DNA from: Candidatus Wolfebacteria bacterium GW2011_GWE2_44_13
GTDB lineage: Bacteria > Patescibacteriota > Minisyncoccia > UBA6257 > UBA9933
DNA: 44,715 bases
Assembly: GCA_001000675.1 (NCBI GenBank)
Contig: LCHW01000004.1
Span: 1 to 44,715 of the forward strand
Direction: 5' to 3'
Both the position numbers and the translations under genes were made by a program. The notes beneath the pieces were generated by a model, which had not been told where the DNA came from, made no database searches, and saw nothing but the letters and a program-made list of their open reading frames with translations. Position 1 is the first letter of the stretch; every line of letters begins with the position of its first letter. Below are positions 22,546 through 31,701 of the stretch, piece by piece.

Positions 22546-23094
22546 TTAGATAGATTTTCTCTGGAAAAGCTTGCGCTTTGTTCCTTCTTGAGTAGCTTTG
22601 GTTGTCTTCTCGGCCTTTTCAGTCTTTGTCTTTGGCTTCTCTTCAACCTTTTCGGTCTTTTCAGCCTTCTTTACAGCAACTTTCTTAACCTTTTCTGCCT
22701 TTACCTTAGTTGCCTTTTCCGACTGCTTTACCATAGTAAAGCGCGGTGCCTTTGTCTTATCAGATTCTTCGAGAACAATCGTGATATGGCTAGTCTTCTT
22801 TTGGATTGGCGTAGCGCGTCCTTGTGCTCTTGGTAACCAGCGCTTCAGCATCGGTCCACCATCAACTCGGATCTCCTTGACGAAAAGCTTTGATGCATCC
22901 ATTTTTGCGTTGTTGACCGCATTTGCGATCGCTGACTGCAACAATTTCAACACCGGCTCACTTGCTCGCTTTGCATTGATAGACAACTGTGCTTGCGCAT
23001 CATTGACTGACAATCCTTTGATAACCGTAGCCATCAAACGAGTCTTTCTCGGAGCCATTCGAAGATTATTTAATTTTGCTGTTTGCTGTTTCAT
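22546..23094 (-). CDS. rplV: Ribosomal protein uL22 with long lysine-rich tail
   Basis: Core uL22 (residues about 1-112) lines the exit tunnel: 'NNLRMAPRKTRLMATVIKGL' and the tunnel hairpin 'DGGPMLKRWLPRAQGRATPI'. It is followed by about 70 extra residues, mostly Lys, Glu, Thr and Ala ('KVKAEKVKKVAVKKAEKTEK'), so the protein has 182 aa rather than 110-120. The tail is likely disordered and exposed. In standard order after rpsS; no SD. Confidence 0.96.
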   Translation of the reverse strand: MKQQTAKLNNLRMAPRKTRLMATVIKGLSVNDAQAQLSINAKRASEPVLKLLQSAIANAVNNAKMDASKLFVKEIRVDGGPMLKRWLPRAQGRATPIQKKTSHITIVLEESDKTKAPRFTMVKQSEKATKVKAEKVKKVAVKKAEKTEKVEEKPKTKTEKAEKTTKATQEGTKRKLFQRKSI

Positions 23095-23116
23095 AAAATA
23101 TGATCTCGTTTACCCG

Positions 23117-23413
23117 TTATTTCTTCTGTGCTACTTTGCGATCTGCTTCCTTCGCCAACTTACCACCGTGTCTGATAAACTTCTTTGTTGGTGAGAATTC
23201 TCCCAATCGATGACCGACCATCTCTTCTGTCACTCGAACTGGAATAAAATCTTTTCCATTATGTACGCCAAACGTATGTCCGATCATTTCCGGAGCGATT
23301 TCGGAACTACGTGCCCACGTCTTGGTTACTGTTTTATCGCCAAGCGTTAAAACAGACACTTTTTTCATGAGTTTCTCGTCTACGTATGGACCTTTTTTTG
23401 CTGATCGTGACAT
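23117..23413 (-). CDS. rpsS: Ribosomal protein uS19
   Basis: Small-subunit head protein near the A-site finger bridge. True start at 23413 ('[19 protein letters not shown]'), nine residues inside the track ORF. Conserved 'TVFGVHNG'-type region appears as '[20 protein letters not shown]' and '[20 protein letters not shown]'. 98 aa. Between rplB and rplV; no SD. Confidence 0.97.
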   Translation of the reverse strand: MSRSAKKGPYVDEKLMKKVSVLTLGDKTVTKTWARSSEIAPEMIGHTFGVHNGKDFIPVRVTEEMVGHRLGEFSPTKKFIRHGGKLAKEADRKVAQKK

Positions 23414-23481
23414 ATTGTGTATTGGATAACTCGTGAGCATTGCTGCTCGTGAGCTCGTAAGTAAATTAGTTTATTCGTTCC

Positions 23482-24324
23482 TTATTTAGTCTTATTTCGA
23501 ACTGTCGGCCTTCGCTTAACAATAAGTGAAGTTGACGCTTTCTTCTTATTTCGTGTCTTGCGTCCACCAGTGACCTTACCCCATGCAGTCTTCGGTCGCT
23601 TGGTTCCGCGTGGCTGACTTCCTTCTCCTCCACCGTATGGGTGATCGCACGGGTTCATAGCAGAGCCACGAACTGTCGGTCGGATTCCCAAGTGTCGAGA
23701 GCGTCCTGCCTTTCCAAGGTTAACCAAGTTATGTTCATGATTGGAACACTGTCCCATCGTTGCATATCCTTCGGTCAATACCTTTCGTACTTCTCCTGAT
23801 GGAAGCTTAAGGCTTGTATATTTTCCTTCGTGTGCCAATACCTGTGCATAGGAACCTGCAGATTTTACCATCTGTCCTCCTTTGCCTGGTTGTAATTCTA
23901 TATTGTAGACCATGTAGCTGGTCGGGATGTTCTTCAACTTTGAGCGGTTGCCGTTTTTTACAACTGCATTTTCCGCTGTGATGATTTCATCGCCAACTTT
24001 CATGTCCTTGCCAGCCAAAATATACCGTCTTTCGCCGTCATTGTAAAGCGCACGTGCGATAAACGCAGAGCGATACGGATCATATTCAATAGCTTCGATG
24101 CGTGCCGGAATATCAAACTTATTGTGTTTGAAATCCACCATACGGTAGAGCTGCTTTACACCTCCTCCCTGATGGCGGGTCGTGATACGGCCCTGGTTAT
24201 TGCGACCACCCCGCTTTGCGATTCGAATAAGCGCGCTTTTCATCGGCTCAATCTTAGTCAAAACGCTATAGTCAACCACAGTCATGTGGCGTCGTGATGG
24301 AGTTGTTGGTGAATATTTTTTCAT
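23482..24324 (-). CDS. rplB: Ribosomal protein uL2
   Basis: Needed for subunit joining and peptidyl-transferase activity. 280 aa, with 'KRGGRNNQGRITTRHQGGGV' at the N-terminal side and the peptidyl-transferase centre loop 'RGSAMNPCDHPYGGGEGSQP' with the conserved histidine. Standard length and position; no SD. Confidence 0.98.
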   Translation of the reverse strand: MKKYSPTTPSRRHMTVVDYSVLTKIEPMKSALIRIAKRGGRNNQGRITTRHQGGGVKQLYRMVDFKHNKFDIPARIEAIEYDPYRSAFIARALYNDGERRYILAGKDMKVGDEIITAENAVVKNGNRSKLKNIPTSYMVYNIELQPGKGGQMVKSAGSYAQVLAHEGKYTSLKLPSGEVRKVLTEGYATMGQCSNHEHNLVNLGKAGRSRHLGIRPTVRGSAMNPCDHPYGGGEGSQPRGTKRPKTAWGKVTGGRKTRNKKKASTSLIVKRRPTVRNKTK

Positions 24325-24362
24325 AAAATGGTCATCTTAGTTTCTCGCGTTCATCCAGTACC

Positions 24363-24728
24363 TTAGGAAGGCATGATGTCGAGCTTCTGTCCTTTCTTGA
24401 GCGTCACAATGGCTTTCTTGGTGGTCTTTTTCTTACCATCAACGCCCTTGTACTTTTGTCGTTCTCCCCGGATAGTAACCGTGTTTACGGAAATCGGGTC
24501 GACGTTGTAAATCTTTTGGATCGCCTTTTTGATTTCAGCCTTGTTCGTATGTTTATCAACAACGAACACGTACTGACCGGCGGCACTCATATGATACGCC
24601 TTCTCGGTGATCAACGGGTGTTTTATTATAAACTCGTTGGCCGGATTTCGCAAAGCGCCCTTCTTCACCGCAGTTTTCTTTTCAGCAACTACGCCGTCTT
24701 CAGTTTTTATTTTCTTTGCAATAGCCAT
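24363..24728 (-). CDS. rplW: Ribosomal protein uL23 with N-terminal extension
   Basis: Located at the tunnel exit; docks trigger factor and SRP. The domain is at residues about 30-121 ('FIIKHPLITEKAYHMSAAGQ', 'YVFVVDKHTNKAEIKKAIQK'). The first 28 residues ('KIKTEDGVVAEKKTAVKKG') are an extra basic leader not found in most L23 proteins. Follows rplD by 3 nt; no SD. Confidence 0.96.
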   Translation of the reverse strand: MAIAKKIKTEDGVVAEKKTAVKKGALRNPANEFIIKHPLITEKAYHMSAAGQYVFVVDKHTNKAEIKKAIQKIYNVDPISVNTVTIRGERQKYKGVDGKKKTTKKAIVTLKKGQKLDIMPS

Positions 24729-24731
24729 GGT

Positions 24732-25361
24732 TTATATTTTGTAATGCTCTTCGATTTCTGCGATAGCGCCCTGTTCGATGATGAGGTTTTTATACTTCAT
24801 CAAGTCATAGACGTTTATTGATGCAGGGTTCAATGTATCAACATTCTTTATGTTGCCGAGTGCCTGAGCCAATTGGCGATTCTCTGTTGAGAGGATAACC
24901 ACTGTCTTAGAGCGTAGATCGACAAAGTTTCGCAATGCGTCAGCCCATTCCTTCGTCTTTGTTCCCACTTTTGCAAATGAGTCAACTACGGTAACGTTGT
25001 TGTCTGCGAATCTCTTAGAAAGAACTGAGTAGACAGCGACTCGCTTCATCTTCTTGTTAATCTTCTTTGAGAAATCACGATCCTTGCTTGGACCATGCGT
25101 TACGCCTCCTCCCTTCCATAATGGAGATCGGATAGAACCATGTCGTGCGCGACCAGTTCCCTTTTGCTTCCACGGCTTCTTACCTCCGCCGCGTACTTCG
25201 CTGCGTCCTTTGGCATGTGCCCAAGGATCACGTCGGTTCGCAAGATGCGTTACGAGCGCCTGGTGTACCAAATCTGGGTTCCATCGCGTGGCAACCATCA
25301 GCTCTGGCATTTCCATCGTTCCTGCCTTTTCGTTTTTATAGTTTAAGATATCAACTTTCAT
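24732..25361 (-). CDS. rplD: Ribosomal protein uL4
   Basis: Large-subunit protein whose extended loop reaches the exit tunnel ('RSEVRGGGKKPWKQKGTGRA' and 'ARHGSIRSPLWKGGGVTHGP'). 209 aa. In E. coli uL4 represses the S10 operon by attenuation in its leader; the candidate attenuator upstream of rplC here makes the same idea worth testing. No SD. Confidence 0.97.
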   Translation of the reverse strand: MKVDILNYKNEKAGTMEMPELMVATRWNPDLVHQALVTHLANRRDPWAHAKGRSEVRGGGKKPWKQKGTGRARHGSIRSPLWKGGGVTHGPSKDRDFSKKINKKMKRVAVYSVLSKRFADNNVTVVDSFAKVGTKTKEWADALRNFVDLRSKTVVILSTENRQLAQALGNIKNVDTLNPASINVYDLMKYKNLIIEQGAIAEIEEHYKI

Positions 25362-25395
25362 ACAATAGGTATCGATTTATTGTTTCGCTTTCGCG

Positions 25396-25995
25396 TTAGC
25401 TTCGTACTTCGATAATAGTTCCTCTCATTCCTGGAACTGCACCGTGAATCATCAAGAGGTTATTTTCTTTGTCGATTGCAGCAACCTTAAGGTTCTTAAT
25501 CGAGAAGCGCTCCAGACCCATGTGCCCAGCCATCTTTCTTCCTGGTACAACGCGCTGCGTTGCGGTAGATCCGATAGATCCTGGTGCACGATGTCGGTTC
25601 TTCTGACCGTGTGTCTTAGGTCCTCCATGAAATCCATGTCGCTTTACAACGCCCTGGAAACCACGTCCCTTTGACAAACCACTAATCTTTACCACATCAC
25701 CTTCGGTGAATTGTGCGACATCGATGATATCTCCAACCTTCAACTCGGAACCTTCAACCCGGAATTCTTTTAGGGTTTTGAAATTTCCTAGATCCTTCAG
25801 ATGTCCTGCAAGAGGCTTGTTCGCTTTCTTGTCAGATTTATCGAATCCAACTTGAACCGCTTCATAACCATCCTTTTCAGTGCCACGCAATTGCGTCACT
25901 GTTATTGGACCAGCTTGCAGAATCGTTACCGGGATCTGCTTATCGCCTTGCCAAATCTGAGTCATTTTTACTTTTTTGCCGAGTATGAATTTCAT
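25396..25995 (-). CDS. rplC: Ribosomal protein uL3
   Basis: First gene of this r-protein operon; a primary 23S rRNA-binding protein near the peptidyl-transferase centre. 199 aa: 'MKFILGKKVKMTQIWQGDKQ', 'GLSKGRGFQGVVKRHGFHGG', 'SIGSTATQRVVPGRKMAGHM'. rpsJ (S10), which usually comes before it, is not in the window. The ATG has no SD (upstream AAACATACT). A 140-nt leader with alternative structures lies upstream. Confidence 0.97.
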   Translation of the reverse strand: MKFILGKKVKMTQIWQGDKQIPVTILQAGPITVTQLRGTEKDGYEAVQVGFDKSDKKANKPLAGHLKDLGNFKTLKEFRVEGSELKVGDIIDVAQFTEGDVVKISGLSKGRGFQGVVKRHGFHGGPKTHGQKNRHRAPGSIGSTATQRVVPGRKMAGHMGLERFSIKNLKVAAIDKENNLLMIHGAVPGMRGTIIEVRS

Positions 25996-26143
25996 AGTAT
26001 GTTTATCTATCGAAAAAAACGAGCGGATTTAGTAATCCACCCGTCCCTTTGGTGTTTTGACTAAATCTTTCGTAAAAGATTATTTGCTACGCTATTTTCT
26101 TTTTCAATCGATACCAACATTCCTGTTGATATTTGACTTAGTG
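25996..26143 (-). other. Untranslated leader of the rplC operon
   Basis: No gene on either strand in the roughly 315 bases between rplC and the next small gene. The first 140 or so are the mRNA leader, holding an upstream hairpin (26064-26081), a terminator hairpin (26013-26043) and an alternative pairing between them. The rest is the promoter, AT-mixed sequence without visible function, one repeat and a terminator. Confidence 0.6.
26013..26081 (-). promoter_or_regulatory. Candidate attenuator: terminator and competing antiterminator
   Basis: Minus strand: hairpin AATCTTT-TACG-AAAGATT; then terminator stem CGGGTGGATT-ACTA-AATCCGCTCG (10 bp, two G-U) followed by TTTTTTT. The 8-mer GATTTAGT, whose first bases are the 3' arm of hairpin 1, is exactly complementary to ACTAAATC in the terminator loop and 3' arm. 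The two structures exclude each other, as in classical attenuators. Confidence 0.6.
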
Positions 26144-26172
26144 AGAATAACAGATAGCTCGAGCCATGTCAA
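26144..26172 (-). promoter_or_regulatory. Promoter of the rplC operon
   Basis: Minus strand TTGACA, 17 bp, TATTCT; start predicted near 26137. Confidence 0.75.
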
Positions 26173-26242
26173 CACCTTTTGGAGCTCTTAAGCTCGATAG
26201 CCAGGGTAAGCTCGTAAGCGATACGGGACACGGGAGCTTTTC

Positions 26243-26266
26243 ATTCCCGCCTACGCGGGAATGACA
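26243..26266. repeat. dRS3-like palindromic repeat, single copy
   Basis: TC-ATTCCCGCCTACGCGGGAAT-GACA upstream of the ribosomal promoter. Confidence 0.85.
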
Positions 26267-26277
26267 CCTAGAAAAAC

Positions 26278-26302
26278 AAAGGCCCCGCACAGCGGGGCCT
26301 TT
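26278..26302 (-). terminator. Terminator of the 43-aa gene
   Basis: AAAGGCCCCGC-ACA-GCGGGGCCTTT; minus strand continues TTTGTTTTTC. 12 nt past the stop. Confidence 0.85.
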
Positions 26303-26313
26303 AAGCAGGAGAC

Positions 26314-26445
26314 TCAATCTTCAAATGCTTCGTTCATTGCTTTGGCGAGAAGGTATAAATCCTTCGACGAGAGGCTCACCCCAATAAAAGATCTTTTTTC
26401 ACCTTCCGCCCCAGCATACCCTTCTTCCATCTTTGGCTTTTCCAT
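26314..26445 (-). CDS. Small acidic protein (43 aa), unknown
   Basis: Not in the ORF track. ATG at 26445 to TGA at 26314, preceded by AAAGGAAAGAGGTGACTGCA, an SD at fitting distance. The product 'MEKPKMEEGYAGAEGEKRSF' then 'IGVSLSSKDLYLLAKAMNEA' is acidic at the start and ends in an amphipathic helix. The second half resembles a small helical regulator or anti-sigma peptide only in size. It has its own terminator. I do not recognise a family. Confidence 0.7.
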   Translation of the reverse strand: MEKPKMEEGYAGAEGEKRSFIGVSLSSKDLYLLAKAMNEAFED

Positions 26446-26532
26446 TGCAGTCACCTCTTTCCTTTTAAGCTTTGGGCACTAATCCAATTAGTACAACATA
26501 TCATAACTGCCAAGCTCTACCAAAGACCCTGC

Positions 26533-26889
26533 CTACTCCTTCGCGCAAGGAAGATCGTACGTATCTGCGTTGAATCTGCATTGCACCTCTTCCGGACCAC
26601 GCAAAAGCGCATCTAGTATCTTCGCTTCTGCCTCCGTAGGCGGGGCGTCCAGCCTGTGTATGGGTGGAATCAATGCCTTTTCCTCATCCGACATCGTGCT
26701 GACGTCTACCTGTGGAATCTGAGCAGCGGATCGCATGCCGAATTCTCCACCAATGTTTGCCCCGGTACAGAAGCAACCAAATCTGCCATGATCATCAATG
26801 GGAAACTTTTCCCTGCCGCAAAATCCACATGGTGGCCCCTTGCCTCCGTTTTCACGCAAAACTCGGTCTGTTGCATCCCAATACGACAT
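26533..26889 (-). CDS. Small cysteine-motif protein (118 aa), unknown
   Basis: Unrecognised. The N-terminal half has 'CGFCGREKFPIDDHGRFGCF' and a nearby Cys ('CFCTGANIGG'), which together look like a small metal-binding (zinc-ribbon-like) site; the C-terminal half is helical ('PPTEAEAKILDALLRGPEEV') and ends with two more cysteines. AAAGGAG precedes the ATG. Promoter TTGACT, 17 bp, TATGGT lies 50 nt upstream. I see no strong terminator directly after it. Single-gene unit on the same strand as the dut region. Confidence 0.75.
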   Translation of the reverse strand: MSYWDATDRVLRENGGKGPPCGFCGREKFPIDDHGRFGCFCTGANIGGEFGMRSAAQIPQVDVSTMSDEEKALIPPIHRLDAPPTEAEAKILDALLRGPEEVQCRFNADTYDLPCAKE

Positions 26890-26937
26890 CTCAGAGTCTC
26901 CTTTCTTTCCTCGTTTAGTTGGTTAATTACTGTTCGA

Positions 26938-26966
26938 ACCATACCTATTTTTGCAGAGCAAGTCAA
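26938..26966 (-). promoter_or_regulatory. Promoter of the 118-aa Cys-motif gene
   Basis: Minus strand TTGACT, 17 bp, TATGGT. Confidence 0.7.
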
Positions 26967-26972
26967 TCAATT

Positions 26973-27392
26973 TTACACCCCCGTACTACCAAAGCTCCCC
27001 TCTCCTCGTGCGGTTTCTGACAGCTCTTCAACTATTTCGATTTCGGCTTGATCTACTCGCTGAAATAGCATTTGTGCTATACGCATATGCTTTTCTATAG
27101 TAAAGGCCTCTTGGCCGAGATTAATAAGGGCAACTTTAATTTCTCCTCGATATCCGGAGTCAATAACGCCTGCGAGCGTATTAACGCCATGCTTTGTAGA
27201 TATACCGCTTCTTGGCCAAATAAGCCCAGCATAGCCATCGGGCCATTCCATCTTTAATCCTGTTCCTATTAATGCGCGCTGCCCTGGCTCGATAACATGC
27301 GCTTCATTTGCATACAGGTCTAGACCAGCATCATTTGGATTCGCATAGATCGGTGTTGGCACATCGGAGAGCTTTACTATTTTTAGCTTCAT
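26973..27392 (-). CDS. dut: dUTP diphosphatase (trimeric dUTPase)
   Basis: Hydrolyses dUTP to dUMP, keeping uracil out of DNA and feeding thymidylate synthesis. All five motifs are visible: I 'NPNDAGLDLYA', II 'WPRSGIST', III 'GVIDSGYRGEIKVALIN', IV 'RIAQMLFQ', V 'RGEGSFGSTG'. The start at 27392 ('MKLKIVKLSD') gives 139 aa; the track start is 12 residues further up and overlaps the -10 box. TATACT lies 6 nt before the ATG, so the mRNA is probably leaderless. The dCTP deaminase gene 0.8 kb upstream produces its substrate. Confidence 0.95.
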   Translation of the reverse strand: MKLKIVKLSDVPTPIYANPNDAGLDLYANEAHVIEPGQRALIGTGLKMEWPDGYAGLIWPRSGISTKHGVNTLAGVIDSGYRGEIKVALINLGQEAFTIEKHMRIAQMLFQRVDQAEIEIVEELSETARGEGSFGSTGV

Positions 27393-27398
27393 GATTTT

Positions 27399-27428
27399 AG
27401 TATACACCGGCTTGCTCTTGTCTGTCAT
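27399..27428 (-). promoter_or_regulatory. Promoter of dut, probable leaderless start, -35 from the repeat
   Basis: Minus strand ATGACA, 18 bp, TATACT, 6 nt, ATG. The ATGACA is the outer end of the adjacent palindromic repeat. Confidence 0.55.
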
Positions 27429-27484
27429 TCCCGCAGAGGCGGGAATCTACACAATACTGGATTCCCGCCTCTGCGGGAATGACA
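27423..27484. repeat. dRS3-like repeat, inverted pair
   Basis: Two units with CTCTGC/GCAGAG loops, exact reverse complements, spacer TCTACACAATACTGGA. Confidence 0.92.
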
Positions 27485-27563
27485 ATGCTAAGCAATATAA
27501 TACAAAAAAGTTCGGCATCTCTGCCGAACTTATTTATTCGGCAATGATTGCCGAACTGCCGAA

Positions 27564-28121
27564 TTATTTCAGCTTCCATACGATTACATCGCTCTGGCTC
27601 ACCAGTTTCCCCGGCGCTCCATCGTTTAAAACAACGTAATCCGCCATCGCAATCGGCCCTCCTTGGTGCAGATTTTCGATTTGCGAATAGTCGCGGCTTC
27701 GCGCCTCTTCCATTGTTAGCGGACGTTCTCGCCTGTTACTAAGTCGATCATACCGCAACCCTGGAGCAGCGTGCACTGCCACCGTTTTAAACATGTCACC
27801 AAAAACCTCTTTAAAGCGCAGGTACTCCTGCCAAGAATAGAGGCTCTCCACTAATACCGGCTTATCGCCCTTGAGTGCATGTATCTTTTCAATTACCCGC
27901 TCGGCGTAGACCAGCATTCCGAATTCCGCTCGTAATCCTTCGCGAACAAGCCGTTCGTTTGCCTCGTTTACTTCGAGCCCCCTTCTCTTTACTTCATCAA
28001 ACGTCACATCACCGAAGTACACCCTCGGCCATCCGTACACACGCATGATGTAGTTAATAACAACGGACTTCCCCGATCCGGGCAACCCCAGGACCGCAAT
28101 GATGCGTCTTTTTTTCTCCAC
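27564..28121 (-). CDS. P-loop kinase-like protein of the UPF0200 type
   Basis: Predicted nucleotide-dependent phosphotransferase related to dephospho-CoA kinase. The Walker A is 'GLPGSGKSVVINYIM'. Family features follow in order: 'YFGDVTFDEVKRRGLEVNE', 'REGLRAEFGMLVYAERVIEK', 'PVLVESLYSWQEYLRFKEVF', 'VAVHAAPGLRYDRLSNRRER' and 'ADYVVLNDG'. This order matches UPF0200, a family I know mainly from archaea. 185 aa. The start is a GTG with GGGGAG at correct spacing. Its substrate is unknown; nearness to dCTP deaminase and dUTPase suggests, but does not show, a nucleotide role. I cannot see a clean terminator. Confidence 0.8.
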   Translation of the reverse strand: MEKKRRIIAVLGLPGSGKSVVINYIMRVYGWPRVYFGDVTFDEVKRRGLEVNEANERLVREGLRAEFGMLVYAERVIEKIHALKGDKPVLVESLYSWQEYLRFKEVFGDMFKTVAVHAAPGLRYDRLSNRRERPLTMEEARSRDYSQIENLHQGGPIAMADYVVLNDGAPGKLVSQSDVIVWKLK

Positions 28122-28194
28122 GATAGCTCCCCTTTCTCGAGTTAATGGTCTACCGACAGCATACTCTTTCTTTTATTATATTTCCATACAAAAA

Positions 28195-28216
28195 AGCGGG
28201 GCATTGCTACCCCGCT
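28195..28216 (-). terminator. Terminator of the dCTP deaminase gene
   Basis: AGCGGGG-CATTGCTA-CCCCGCT; minus strand continues TTTTTTG. Right after the stop at 28221. Confidence 0.85.
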
Positions 28217-28220
28217 CGTC

Positions 28221-29333
28221 TTACGATTTAAAGTGCTTTGAAAGACGCGGACCATTTTGATCCACATAGTTCGATGTTCCCATCTCGTCGTACAACTTCT
28301 GAGGGCACTCGACCAAGCGTTCGAATCCAATCTTTCCGATCGGCTGCCCATGTCGGACAATCAGGTTCTCGAATGGTCTCACTTCCAGCGTCAGCGTCCT
28401 GCCAACACCTTTCCCATCACGCCCCCAACCCCAGCCCGGATCAATAAATCCGGCATAATGGGACCGCATTTCCCCTGTCTTTGCATCAACCGGTTGCATC
28501 TCGCATGCAAGTTGCGGAGTGATACGAACTGCTTCGAGCGTCGACAGTATATAGAAGTCGCCTCTCTGCAAGGTCAGGTACCCATTTCGAGAAATCTCTT
28601 CCCGCGTTATCTTCTCGAAGAAGGCGTCCGCTTCATAGAAGTTTCTCTTCGCAAACTCGAATACCCTGTTCACACCCACGCACTTGTAGCCGATCGGATC
28701 ACACTCCATGTCGAGTGTCAGGATTATAGAGCCATCATTATCTGTTATCTTCAGATCCCGATGCTCTATCTGTTTTCCGGTGTGTTGGTCAAATAACAAC
28801 CCCCAGAGGCCCATTCGCAACTGCAGTTCGAGTTCATTGAACCGTGTATCGAAGTTGAAAAATCTGACTTGCGACAACTTTTCACCTGGTTCCAGTAATA
28901 CCGGGAACGATTTTGGACTCATCGCTATCCAGACTTCCCCCGAATAACCCGCAGGTGCCAACGTGTCATACCTTGGCGAACCGTCGGCAAGAACCCGCAC
29001 ATGTAGATCGATTCTGCCGGTACTCGATTTCGGATTACAATATGCGTAAATCGAGCTCGGCAAGTTAAATACCTCGTTCAGCCTGGCCAAATAAGTGACC
29101 CCTCTTTCAAGCGGGTAGAGAAAATCGTGTTTTCTTGCCCCGACTCTTTTGAGTAGCTTCCTTATTTTTTCCCCAAACATTGGCTGGAAAATACCGTCCA
29201 CCCGATAGATCTCACTCGTGAGTGTTAAGTCCATCGAACTCGGGTTAATATTCTCCAATAAAGCGTTTTTAATAAACCCTCCTTCGATCAACTGCGCCAT
29301 TAGCCTGTCGGTTAGTGCTCCGTATTCTCGCAT
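28221..29333 (-). CDS. dcd: Two-domain dCTP deaminase (long DCD family)
   Basis: Predicted to convert dCTP to dUTP. The 370 aa hold two dUTPase-fold repeats, unlike the single-domain 190-aa Dcd of E. coli. The N-terminal repeat has 'YCNPKSSTGRIDLHVRVLAD' and 'YSGEVWIAMSPKSFPVLLEP'; the C-terminal repeat has 'HYAGFIDPGWGWGRDGKGVG' and 'EVRPFENLIVRHGQPIGKIG'. This is the DCD_N/DCD_C arrangement known mainly from alphaproteobacteria. GGAGGTACGCG precedes the ATG. Own promoter and terminator. It and dut together form a dCTP to dUMP route. Confidence 0.9.
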   Translation of the reverse strand: MREYGALTDRLMAQLIEGGFIKNALLENINPSSMDLTLTSEIYRVDGIFQPMFGEKIRKLLKRVGARKHDFLYPLERGVTYLARLNEVFNLPSSIYAYCNPKSSTGRIDLHVRVLADGSPRYDTLAPAGYSGEVWIAMSPKSFPVLLEPGEKLSQVRFFNFDTRFNELELQLRMGLWGLLFDQHTGKQIEHRDLKITDNDGSIILTLDMECDPIGYKCVGVNRVFEFAKRNFYEADAFFEKITREEISRNGYLTLQRGDFYILSTLEAVRITPQLACEMQPVDAKTGEMRSHYAGFIDPGWGWGRDGKGVGRTLTLEVRPFENLIVRHGQPIGKIGFERLVECPQKLYDEMGTSNYVDQNGPRLSKHFKS

Positions 29334-29380
29334 CGCGTACCTCCATTCATTATGTAATTTTAAAATCTATTTCTACTTAT

Positions 29381-29409
29381 TTAATACCACTAACTACTAT
29401 AATTTGCAA
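29381..29409 (-). promoter_or_regulatory. Promoter of the dCTP deaminase gene
   Basis: Minus strand TTGCAA, 17 bp, TATTAA, about 40 nt before the SD. Confidence 0.65.
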
Positions 29410-29411
29410 AC

Positions 29412-29435
29412 AAAAAGGGCGGCTCATGGCCGCCC
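29412..29435 (-). terminator. Terminator of the 100-aa gene
   Basis: GGGCGGC-TCATG-GCCGCCC; minus strand continues TTTTTG. 6 nt past the stop. Confidence 0.88.
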
Positions 29436-29441
29436 GTTGCT

Positions 29442-29744
29442 TCACTTCTCTTCCCGCACATACAGCAGTAGGGATACCCCCACAGCTAGACCGCAGGTGA
29501 ACCTCATTTCGCCGGAACGATCAACCCCCGAAACCGCAAACCCTGGAGGGCAGTCAAAGGCATTATCATCTTTCTCAGAGTAAGAGAATAAATTCTGTCT
29601 CGCCAACGGAAATCCCTCTGCCGCGGGAGTGAACAGTAACTGCCCCTTCTCCGCAACACAACCCCCCTTGCATGGCACAAAAGGCACGTTTTCTCCTCCC
29701 TGCACCTGAACACCCATACCAAATACTTCATACTTTTCCCCCAT
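29442..29744 (-). CDS. Small cysteine-containing protein (100 aa), unknown
   Basis: Unrecognised. It has four cysteines ('PCKGGCVAEKG', 'DCPPGFAV', 'FTCGLAVG') and a hydrophobic C-terminal strand 'GLAVGVSLLLYV' before a charged end. No signal peptide. AAAGGGGAAGCCTC precedes the ATG at good spacing, and TATAGAAT upstream may be a -10 box. It is a one-gene unit placed between groEL and the dCTP deaminase gene, transcribed in the same direction. The predicted groEL terminator separates it from groEL. Confidence 0.7.
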   Translation of the reverse strand: MGEKYEVFGMGVQVQGGENVPFVPCKGGCVAEKGQLLFTPAAEGFPLARQNLFSYSEKDDNAFDCPPGFAVSGVDRSGEMRFTCGLAVGVSLLLYVREEK

Positions 29745-29836
29745 GAGGCTTCCCCTTTCCGCGGTTGGATTTACTTTTTTATTTATTTTTCTCCTGTTCT
29801 ACGTATTCTATACCATAACCCGCCCTTTTTTACCAG

Positions 29837-29866
29837 AAAAGCCACTCGCTTTCGCGGGTGGCTTTT
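29837..29866 (-). terminator. Terminator after groEL
   Basis: AAAAGCCACTCG-CTTT-CGCGGGTGGCTTTT, near 90 nt past the groEL stop. Confidence 0.75.
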
Positions 29867-29958
29867 GAAATTTAAGAGCTCACTTTAATACCCATCTCCC
29901 ATTCCTTCGACGAGTTTTACCCTGAGCCTGCCGAATGGGCTCAGGACTGGTCGGCGGC

Positions 29959-31690
<1,732 letters not shown>

Positions 31691-31701
31691 ACACACACTC
31701 T

